This document shows positions 1-4,833 of a stretch of 17,760 nucleotides of DNA, in pieces (positions within the stretch are counted from its first letter, which is position 1; each line of letters begins with the position of its first letter). Location: the NCBI GenBank assembly GCA_937983085.1, contig CALJKZ010000065.1, positions 1-17,760 on the forward strand. The letters are read 5' to 3'. Source of the DNA: an uncultured Gemmatimonadales bacterium. GTDB lineage: Bacteria > Gemmatimonadota > Gemmatimonadetes > Longimicrobiales > Gaopeijiaceae. A program made the translations under genes and the position numbers. The notes under the pieces were generated by a model. That model did no database searches. It was given only the letters and a program-made list of their open reading frames with translations, and was not told the DNA's origin.

Positions 1-452
1 TCCGCGCGCTGCGTGTCGATGTGTTGGAGCACTTCGGGATACGGGGGCTTTTCGGTGCCCTTCAACTCAGCGACCTCGCACTGGGTGTCGTGGAGCCCCC
101 GGAGCAGTGCCTCGATCTGCTGGTCGCGCTGCATGAGCGCGAGATAGGTCTCCATGATCACCAAGGCGGAGTCGGGGCTGATGGAGAGCTGGGGTACGTT
201 TTGAATGATGGGCTGCCCCTCCGGGCTGACGCCCACCGGGGTAGGAACGGGTTTCATGCAGTACCGCTGGGCGAAGAGGATGGGGTCGGTGGTGTCGAAG
301 GTGACGCCCACGGAGAAGATGGCCATCTGGACGCGGATCTCCTCTTGCGGGGGCGGCTGCGCGGCTTCTCCTTGGCCGATGGGCTGACCGTGGGCATTGA
401 CGAGGCCGGAGCCTTGACCTTGAGGGGCTTGTGGGTTGGACGGTTGATTCAT
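1..452 (-). CDS. Hypothetical protein, N-terminal part (runs off left edge)
   Basis: The frame is open from an ATG at 452 to the window edge, giving about 150 residues with no stop; the C-terminus lies outside. The ATG overlaps the stop of the upstream gene as ATGA, which indicates translational coupling and fixes the start. Residues 1-35 are rich in Gln, Pro and Gly and look disordered. Residues 37-100 read as beta-type sequence (RVQMAIFSVGVTFDTTDP and following). A helical stretch follows (VIMETYLALMQRDQQIEALL). I do not recognise a family. It is the last visible gene of the leftward operon that starts at 3299. Confidence is high that it is a gene; its function is unknown. Confidence 0.75.
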   Translation of the reverse strand, partial: MNQPSNPQAPQGQGSGLVNAHGQPIGQGEAAQPPPQEEIRVQMAIFSVGVTFDTTDPILFAQRYCMKPVPTPVGVSPEGQPIIQNVPQLSISPDSALVIMETYLALMQRDQQIEALLRGLHDTQCEVAELKGTEKPPYPEVLQHIDTQRA

Positions 453-655
453 GGTTCGTTCTTTCTGGTGTGGGGCTCGAAGATACGGGCGAAAATGTCG
501 GGTCTCAGGGAGTGGAGGACGCGGAGGGTCCGTCCGAATCGGCGGCAGTCGGCAATGCCGATCTTGGTCCGGGTGAGAACGCGAAGAGCCTCTCGCTGGC
601 ACCACCGCATGAGAAGCGAGAGGTCCGAGCGGTAGAGCCGGACCGCCCTCCGCAC
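449..655 (-). CDS. Small basic hypothetical protein
   Basis: About 68 residues if the GTG at 655 is used. The sequence is Arg-rich and helical (RRAVRLYRSDLSLLMRW, then VLTRTKIGIADCRRFGRTLR), with two Cys and no recognised domain. The end is well supported: its TGA overlaps the next gene's ATG as ATGA. The start is uncertain. The same frame stays open upstream through the acidic-repeat part of the preceding gene, where it encodes a Lys/Arg tract, and there is an in-frame ATG at 781. I chose the GTG because it lies about 10 bases after the preceding stop, but no clear Shine-Dalgarno sequence precedes it. It may be a small nucleic-acid-binding protein; that is only a guess from charge. Confidence 0.5.
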   Translation of the reverse strand: MRRAVRLYRSDLSLLMRWCQREALRVLTRTKIGIADCRRFGRTLRVLHSLRPDIFARIFEPHTRKNEP

Positions 656-665
656 CTCGGGGTCG

Positions 666-1190
666 CTACTCGGGGGGATCAGAGTCCTCTTCTTCTTCTT
701 CTTCCTCTTCCTCCTCCTCCTCCTCCTCGTCTCCTCCGGTGTCGTCGTCGTCGTCTTCTTCTTCTTCGTCGTCGCCATCCGAAGGCTCCTCCTCCTCGTG
801 ATCGCCGTCGTCCTCGTCGTGGTCCTCGTCGTCGTCATCGTCGTCGACGGGCTCGAGGAACCCTTGGGCCTCCAGGATTGCCAGGGTCGTCCGACAGAAG
901 CGCGCGAGCTCGACGGCGTTCCAGTGTTGGCTGAGTCGCTGGCAGTTGCCGTTCTCGTGGATGCTGATGGCTTCCATCTGAAGAAGCGGGTCGTCGTCGG
1001 GCTCGATCTCGCCGGGGTCGTAGTCGGGCACGAACAGGAGAAGGTGCTCTTCGTTGTTCTCGGCGTCAGCGTCGGGGTCGTCGTCGACGAAGTGCATGGA
1101 GGTATGCCATTCCTTGTCGACGATCAGATCGGCGAGCTCGCGACGGAGACGGAAGGCGGGGCTGTTGGGTGAGGCTTTCTTTCGGCTCAT
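666..1190 (-). CDS. Hypothetical protein with extreme Asp/Glu-rich C-terminal tail
   Basis: 174 residues. The N-terminal two-thirds (about 1-113) is an ordinary mixed sequence with a basic start (MSRKKASPNSPAFRLRRELADLIV) and a helical part near residues 85-113 (WNAVELARFCRTTLAILEAQGF). From about residue 114 to the end it is almost only Asp, Glu, Gly and Ser, including a run of 14 Glu before DSDPPE. The DNA there is an imperfect GAG/GAA and GAC triplet repeat. The start follows the DUF4326 stop by 19 bases in the same leftward operon. Acidic tails of this kind occur in DNA-mimic proteins and protein-binding tails, but no specific function can be assigned. The tail length may vary between relatives because of the triplet repeat. 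Confidence 0.8.
   Translation of the reverse strand: MSRKKASPNSPAFRLRRELADLIVDKEWHTSMHFVDDDPDADAENNEEHLLLFVPDYDPGEIEPDDDPLLQMEAISIHENGNCQRLSQHWNAVELARFCRTTLAILEAQGFLEPVDDDDDDEDHDEDDGDHEEEEPSDGDDEEEEDDDDDTGGDEEEEEEEEEEEEEEDSDPPE
686..728. repeat. Imperfect triplet repeat (CTT/CTC) encoding poly-Glu
   Basis: Nearly uninterrupted CTT/CTC triplets on the plus strand, read as GAG/GAA on the coding minus strand. A second block of GTC/TTC triplets at 741-776 encodes Asp/Glu runs. Triplet units keep frame if they expand or contract, so length changes would alter the acidic tail without breaking the gene. Confidence 0.85.
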
Positions 1191-1209
1191 GGGTCCTTTG
1201 GCTTGGGCA

Positions 1210-1566
1210 TCATGGGGTTGTGGGTGAGGTTGTCGAGGGCTCGGTGTTGGCCGGAGGGTTGGACGGGGTGCGGCCGTGGAGATACTCCCACGCGCGAACG
1301 ACCACGTCCCCGTGGCAGGGGAGCGGTGCGCAGGAGCACACGAGGTGGTGGTCCTCGGTGATGGCGTCGAGGGCGGCGATGACCTGGGGGTCGCACGCCT
1401 TGATCTTCTCCCACAGCCACCTCCGGTATTGGTCCAGGGCTCCCGTTCGGCCGTGGCTTTTCAGCGTGAAGGGGTTCCCGAGCGGCGTACCTCGGCCGAT
1501 GTAGACCCAGGGCTTCGGGAACTCAGCGCGAGACTTGTAGTGGTGCCGGTTGATGACGGTGGGCAT
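1210..1566 (-). CDS. DUF4326 domain protein
   Basis: 118 residues from the ATG at 1566, which sits just after the upstream stop (TAG, 1569-1571) and behind a GGGAGG ribosome site inside the end of that gene. The frame is open 24 codons further up, but those codons overlap the upstream gene and lack family features. Diagnostic features are VINRHH at residues 4-9, the loop YIGRGTPLGNPF at 22-33, and the Cys/His motif CSCAPLPCHGD at 77-87. These match DUF4326, a small family frequent in phages and plasmids with no proven biochemical activity that I know of. The conserved Cys-x-Cys...Cys-His-Gly-Asp could bind metal or be catalytic. It is in a leftward operon directly after an ASCH protein, so a joint role in nucleotide or RNA/DNA metabolism is possible but inferred. 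Confidence 0.9.
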   Translation of the reverse strand: MPTVINRHHYKSRAEFPKPWVYIGRGTPLGNPFTLKSHGRTGALDQYRRWLWEKIKACDPQVIAALDAITEDHHLVCSCAPLPCHGDVVVRAWEYLHGRTPSNPPANTEPSTTSPTTP

Positions 1567-1568
1567 CG

Positions 1569-2102
1569 CTACCTCCCCATCCCCTGATGCACCGTGGCCT
1601 TGAGCACCTGGTCGTTGACGTGCGGGGGCAAAGGCCAAAGGCCCCGGCTACCCACTACGCCCGTGATGGGCGGGTCGAGGGTACAGACGTCCTCGAAAAG
1701 CCAGTTCCAGGACTCGGGGTCGGCCCAGGGGTCGCCGTAGCCCCGGTAGGAGCCCACGAGCATGGCGGTGGCGACGACGGCGGAGCAGGCCAGGAGCTTA
1801 GGCGCGGCCTTGGCCCCCTCCTTCTCGTTCCATCGGTCGACCAGGATCTCAATGGATCCGTCGGCGAAGGCGCGGTCGGTGGGCTTCAGATCCCAGCCCA
1901 TACCGAAGGCCGTTTCGGTGATCGCCTCGAGCCCCTCGGCCGTGGCGACCTTTGCCTTCCTTCCTCCGATGTGGGCGCCCGCATGGATGGCGATGCGCTG
2001 CTTGCAATAGTCGGACGGCGCCTTCCAGCTGCGGTTTTCGACGCGCTTGTCGAGGTGCGCGATGCAAAACGCCCACTCGGGCCACAGGGTGATTGCGTAC
2101 AT
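1569..2102 (-). CDS. ASCH domain protein
   Basis: 177 residues, ATG at 2102 with a strong GGAGG site 5 bases upstream (after the preceding gene ends at 2124). The N-terminus shows the ASCH signature: LWPEWAFCIAHLDKRVENRSW at about 6-26 (the Lys-x-x-Glu-x-Arg-x-Trp core), then a strand IAIHAGAH at 37-44. A C-terminal strand GVVGSRGLWPLPP fits the closing part of the fold. ASCH domains form a PUA-like beta-barrel. Some characterised members bind RNA, and others are ribonucleases or modified-cytidine amidohydrolases. Which applies here cannot be decided from sequence. Residues 45-70 (GGRKAKVATAEGLEAITETAF) form a helical insert. Neighbours are a DUF4326 protein downstream and an unknown CxCC protein upstream, all in one operon. 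Confidence 0.88.
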   Translation of the reverse strand: MYAITLWPEWAFCIAHLDKRVENRSWKAPSDYCKQRIAIHAGAHIGGRKAKVATAEGLEAITETAFGMGWDLKPTDRAFADGSIEILVDRWNEKEGAKAAPKLLACSAVVATAMLVGSYRGYGDPWADPESWNWLFEDVCTLDPPITGVVGSRGLWPLPPHVNDQVLKATVHQGMGR

Positions 2103-2123
2103 GGTTCCTCCGTTCCTGGCGGA

Positions 2124-2828
2124 TCATCGGCCCTCGGGGCCGTCTCGGTCTGCGAGCATCCCTCGCACGTCGACGGGCTCGGCGAGCGCGTCGACGAAGG
2201 CAATCGTTTCTTTCGAGTAGTGCGTCGCCCGGCCGGCGTAGACCCAGGCGATCTTGGGGACGACGATGCGCCCCGCCACAAAGGAGAGCCCCGCAGGCGT
2301 GGGCTTGTAGAGCCCCGTGCGCGTGGGGTGGCGCTTGACGAGATCCCAGTGGACGAGATAGCTGCCGTCGGTCGATGCTTTGGGGCCGTGGGGCCAAAAG
2401 TCCCGGAGCGCCACGTACCGCTTTTGACGCTCGGGCATGGCTTCCCAGGCCTCGACCAGCTTGCCCAAAAATCGCGCCATCTCTCGATGCAAGCGACGCG
2501 GGTAGCGACGAGCCATGCGCTGGCAGCAATCGCAAAAGGCGCCCTGGTCGAGCTGCTCCCACAGTTCCGCGTGGGCCTGGGCCAAGGTTCGCTCGCCCAC
2601 GTCGACGGTGGGGGGCGCCTCGACGGGCCACTGGAAGCTGAGCTGGCGAGGCTCGGGCTTCCACGCCTCGAGGCCCGGCTGCTCGGCCTCGTCGGCCTGG
2701 GCGAGCGCGCGGGCGAGCTCGCCGTCGTAGAGCTGGCCGTCGTGGCCGATCTGGGTGTCGGCGTACCACCAGCGGCCTTCCTCGTCGCGGCGCAGCAGAC
2801 CGCAGGTCACGGCGCCCTGGGTCGCCAC
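2124..2828 (-). CDS. Hypothetical phage-type protein with CxCC motif
   Basis: 234 residues starting at a GTG (2828) placed directly after the TAG of the ATPase gene, with GGGAG about 13 bases upstream; no nearby ATG competes. The first 60 residues are acidic and contain RWWYADTQIGHDGQLYDGELA. A central block has GAFCDCCQRMARRYPRRLHREMARFLGKLVEAW (about 116-148), in which the Cys cluster might bind a metal ion. The C-terminal part includes KASTDGSYLVHWDLVKRHP and then PTPAGLSFVAGRIVVPKIAWVY, a layout reminiscent of a winged helix (helix followed by a wing, 'TPAG' like the TxxG in MarR-type wings). I associate this type of protein with phage genomes, but cannot name a family. A DNA-binding role is a reasonable guess. 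Confidence 0.8.
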   Translation of the reverse strand: MATQGAVTCGLLRRDEEGRWWYADTQIGHDGQLYDGELARALAQADEAEQPGLEAWKPEPRQLSFQWPVEAPPTVDVGERTLAQAHAELWEQLDQGAFCDCCQRMARRYPRRLHREMARFLGKLVEAWEAMPERQKRYVALRDFWPHGPKASTDGSYLVHWDLVKRHPTRTGLYKPTPAGLSFVAGRIVVPKIAWVYAGRATHYSKETIAFVDALAEPVDVRGMLADRDGPEGR

Positions 2829-3299
2829 CTACCCGCGGTCTCCCATCCAGCGCAGGACGTCCAAGGTCGCCACGTCGCGCACGAAGCTCGTCGTGGTGCG
2901 CGCGGGGAGCCTGCGTAGATCCAAGGTGATGTGCTCGGCCTGGTGGTCCTCGGTCTTGGGACGCCGCGTGCCGGTGTACTCCATCCACAAAACCGTGGGG
3001 CGATCTTCGGGCGCCAGGGGGCCGGTGTGCTCGAGCAGGAAGCGCACGTGGGAGGGGGGCACCCCGAGCGACTGACAGGCGCGCCGCACGATGGCGATCA
3101 GCGCGGACTTGCCCGAACTCGAGGGCCCCACGACCCAGATCGTGGTGCGGCGCTCATGGTCGCGGTCGAAGGTGCACCGCAGCGCCTTGCGCAGGGTGTT
3201 CCGTTGGCGAGCGGTGGGGAAGCGCTCGGCCACGAAGCGGTGCCATAGGGAGTCCTCACCGTGGCCGTCGGGTGCGGCAGCGGTCGCGAGCTTGGGCAT
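2829..3299 (-). CDS. Small P-loop ATPase, SF3 helicase-like
   Basis: 156 residues from the ATG at 3299. The Walker A motif is GPSSSGKS at residues 58-65, preceded by the strand TTIWVV. A candidate Walker B is PTVLWMEY at 101-108, with the Glu as acidic residue. The lone helicase-type motor of phage and parvovirus replication proteins has this order, but this protein is only half the usual SF3 length and lacks an obvious primase or arginine-finger region. It could equally be another AAA-type ATPase. It is the first gene of the leftward operon and overlaps the next gene's start (stop TAG directly followed by GTG). The frame continues upstream to 3491, but those codons cross the promoter and dyad at 3308-3360 and are compositionally unlike the rest. 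Confidence 0.82.
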   Translation of the reverse strand: MPKLATAAAPDGHGEDSLWHRFVAERFPTARQRNTLRKALRCTFDRDHERRTTIWVVGPSSSGKSALIAIVRRACQSLGVPPSHVRFLLEHTGPLAPEDRPTVLWMEYTGTRRPKTEDHQAEHITLDLRRLPARTTTSFVRDVATLDVLRWMGDRG

Positions 3300-3307
3300 G
3301 GTTGCGG

Positions 3308-3337
3308 AGCCTAGCGGGGGGTCTTGTGGACATGCAA
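3308..3337 (-). promoter_or_regulatory. Candidate promoter of the leftward operon
   Basis: On the minus strand, TTGCAT (3337-3332) and TAGGCT (3313-3308) are spaced by 18 bases, similar to a sigma70-type -35/-10 pair. Transcription would start about at 3301, giving a nearly leaderless mRNA for the ATPase gene at 3299. The -10 match is weak. Confidence 0.4.
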
Positions 3338-3360
3338 CAGACGCCGGATTGTGTTGCATG
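3331..3360. promoter_or_regulatory. Dyad, probable operator
   Basis: Perfect 9-base inverted repeat CATGCAACA (3331-3339) and TGTTGCATG (3352-3360), with a 12-base spacer. The centre-to-centre distance of the arms is 21 bases, two turns of DNA, as expected for a dimeric repressor. The left arm overlaps the candidate leftward -35, so binding would be expected to block leftward transcription. The cognate regulator is not identified; the winged-helix-like protein at 4112 is a candidate. Confidence 0.6.
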
Positions 3361-3469
3361 GGCCCCTTTGGAGGGGTGGCGCGCCCCTTCGGCCTGCAGG
3401 GGCCCGAAGTGGTGTATAGGGCCGTGGAGGGGGCACTAGCCGCCGGATCCCGCCTCTTGGTCGCGGGGG

Positions 3470-3498
3470 TTGAAATCTCGGGTTCGTGCACTTATCTT
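3470..3498 (+). promoter_or_regulatory. sigma70-like promoter of the rightward operon
   Basis: TTGAAA (3470-3475) and TATCTT (3493-3498) are separated by exactly 17 bases, close to the sigma70 consensus and standing out in an otherwise GC-rich sequence. Transcription would start near 3505, leaving only about nine bases before the ATG at 3514, so the first gene would be nearly leaderless. Confidence 0.6.
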
Positions 3499-3513
3499 AG
3501 GATACTCCAAAGT

Positions 3514-3834
3514 ATGGCAAGAGAAAAGGACCTCGAGCGGCGCGTCGCTCAAATCGAGCGGAACCAGGATCTGATCCTCCGCGAGCTCGGGCAGTTCCGG
3601 AACGAGCTGCGGGCCCTCGGCCTCGACGTGCCCGACCTCGATCCGGCGCGCGACCGACCCAAGCTGTCACCGCAGGCTCGGCTTGCGTTGTTACGTCGCG
3701 CCGCAGCGACGGCGCGCGCATCCAAGGAGGTCGGCGAAGGCAAGGGGGCCCTGAACTCCCCGGAGACGGCCGCTCGCCTTCGCGAGGAGGCACAGGCCCT
3801 GCTGCGTGAGGCCGATGAGCAGGAGGCCACGTGA
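3514..3834 (+). CDS. Small coiled-coil protein
   Basis: 106 residues, first gene of the rightward operon. The ATG at 3514 lies just downstream of a good promoter; no strong Shine-Dalgarno sequence fits the short leader. Residues 2-36 (AREKDLERRVAQIERNQD and following) form a heptad-patterned coiled coil. A Pro-containing hinge (LDVPDLDPARDRPKLSP) follows, then basic and Ala-rich helices ending in LREEAQALLREADEQEAT. There is no recognised domain. Size, position and charge suit a small regulator or a replication accessory protein, but this is inference. The frame is open upstream through the intergenic region; I rejected that extension because it crosses the promoter. Confidence 0.72.
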   Translation: MAREKDLERRVAQIERNQDLILRELGQFRNELRALGLDVPDLDPARDRPKLSPQARLALLRRAAATARASKEVGEGKGALNSPETAARLREEAQALLREADEQEAT

Positions 3835-4115
3835 GCCTCTTCCCCGAAGCCCTTGGCAGGGACGAACGGGAGATCGCACTCCTCTTCACGGCCGAGCTGC
3901 CCAAGAAAGTGCTGGTGCATAACGCCTACACGACGGGCTGGGAGCACGGCGCCTCGGACTACCGCCCCGGGACGCGCTTCTACGACACCATGCGGGAGCT
4001 CGAGGTCCTCCATACCTACGAGCAGGGCAAGAAGGCCGGCAGACGAGCACGTCGTCGAGCGTGGCGAGCGGCCAAGCGCCTTGAGGAGACGGAGGCGCAT
4101 TGGGCGGATCGATGA
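3831..4115 (+). CDS. Hypothetical protein, basic C-terminus
   Basis: 94 residues from a GTG at 3831 that overlaps the preceding stop as GTGA, with GGAGG four bases upstream. The middle holds an aromatic-rich segment, VLVHNAYTTGWEHGASDY followed by RPGTRFYDTMRELEVLHTYEQG. The C-terminus is a strongly basic helix (GKKAGRRARRRAWRAAKRLEE), suggesting contact with nucleic acid. No family is recognised. It is translationally coupled to both neighbours. Confidence 0.75.
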   Translation: MSLFPEALGRDEREIALLFTAELPKKVLVHNAYTTGWEHGASDYRPGTRFYDTMRELEVLHTYEQGKKAGRRARRRAWRAAKRLEETEAHWADR

Positions 4116-4435
4116 AGATGGCGCGCACCAAGGGGAGCCCCGGGGAGAAGCCGCTCACGAAGGCCCAGATCCTGATGCTTGCGCATCTCGCCTACTGCGA
4201 GGAGGTCGCGGCCCGTCTTCCTCCGCCCTGGGCCCGTCCAGACTACTGGGCCATCGACCATGTCGGGGGCCTTCGCGTGGCCAAGGCGCTTCTGCGTCGC
4301 CGCCTGATCGAGCTCAAGGCGCGCGACGTGGGCGGACCGCTGCACCAGCCCCTGCGGGCGCGCCTCACCGAGGCCGGCCGCGAGGCGATCACCCCGATCC
4401 TGAAGCAAGCCAAAGGCGGGAGGCGGTCCCCGTGA
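4112..4435 (+). CDS. Winged-helix-like small protein
   Basis: 107 residues from the ATG at 4112, which overlaps the preceding stop (ATGA). A TTG four codons upstream is possible but less likely. The core reads as a winged helix: LTKAQILMLAHLAYCEEVAA (about 15-34), then HVGGLRVAKALLRRRLIELKA as the second and recognition helices, and RARLTEAGREAI as the strand-plus-helix ending seen in MarR/PadR-like and many phage HTH proteins. It may bind DNA and is a candidate for the regulator of the dyad at 3331-3360, though nothing shows that directly. It could also be one of the many phage proteins that use this fold without being repressors. Confidence 0.72.
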   Translation: MKMARTKGSPGEKPLTKAQILMLAHLAYCEEVAARLPPPWARPDYWAIDHVGGLRVAKALLRRRLIELKARDVGGPLHQPLRARLTEAGREAITPILKQAKGGRRSP

Positions 4436-4833
4436 GCATGCGCGACCGGATCCTCACGAAGCTCGACTGGGCTTCCCCGACGGTGGACTTCCGCGCCCTC
4501 GACGACACGCGTCTGTGTGCGATCCACGACTGGGTCGAGACGCAGCTCGGCGAGCGAGGCCACTGCCACGTGCCCGTGTCAGGGCGTGTCGACAAAGAGC
4601 GGCGTCTCGGCCGCACGAACAAGCCCTGCTGGCGCTACGTGGCCTACGTCGTCGGCGCCCAGGGCGAGACGCACGAAGTGGCGGTGTGCAGCACTCGCTG
4701 CGATGCCTACGATGCCCTTCGGCGCAACCGCGCCATCTACTGGTACGAACACGTCCGCCAAGCCCAAGAAGCCCAAGCCCAAGCTGAAAAAGGAGACCCG
4801 CCATGTCCACCAAGAACCCAACCAGCAACCTAG
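4432..4833 (+). CDS. Cys/His-containing hypothetical protein
   Basis: 133 residues from the GTG at 4432 (GTGA overlap with the preceding stop; GGGAGG upstream). An ATG two codons on (4438) is an alternative. Cys45, Cys66, Cys86 and Cys90, with His44, His46 and His81, could form a zinc site, the CSTRC motif at 86-90 being the best part. Residues 105-121 are an Ala/Gln/Glu-rich helix. The last 31 bases overlap the 904-residue gene in another frame. There is no recognised family. Confidence 0.75.
   Translation: MSMRDRILTKLDWASPTVDFRALDDTRLCAIHDWVETQLGERGHCHVPVSGRVDKERRLGRTNKPCWRYVAYVVGAQGETHEVAVCSTRCDAYDALRRNRAIYWYEHVRQAQEAQAQAEKGDPPCPPRTQPAT

Larger units (their letters stand above)
3300..3513. 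other. Divergent intergenic control region
   Basis: 214 bases with no convincing gene, between the start of the leftward operon and the start of the rightward operon. It carries promoter candidates in both directions, a dyad, and several short GC-rich inverted repeats (for example 7-base arms at 3360-3366 and 3399-3405). The last 50 bases are noticeably less GC-rich than the surroundings. It is the most likely place for the main transcriptional switch of the element. It could also hold a replication origin; no iterons were seen to support that. Confidence 0.7.

Noticed and set aside
666..850. Phase-variable simple repeat
   Set aside because: The units are triplets, so slippage preserves the frame and would change length rather than switch expression on and off; reported only as a repeat and as a frame oddity.
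1587..2918. Long open frame on the plus strand (about 443 codons)
   Set aside because: It lies opposite three genes with recognisable or coupled features (ASCH, CxCC protein, ATPase). Its Gly/Val/Arg-rich composition is typical of the antisense frame of high-GC genes.
1849..2988. Arg/Ala-rich open frame on the minus strand (about 379 codons)
   Set aside because: It is out of frame with the ASCH and CxCC genes on the same strand and has very high Arg with no domain signal, so it is a GC artefact.
3300..3513. Replication origin with iterons
   Set aside because: Only one dyad and short GC inverted repeats are present. There is no series of direct repeats and no strongly AT-rich block, so an origin cannot be supported.
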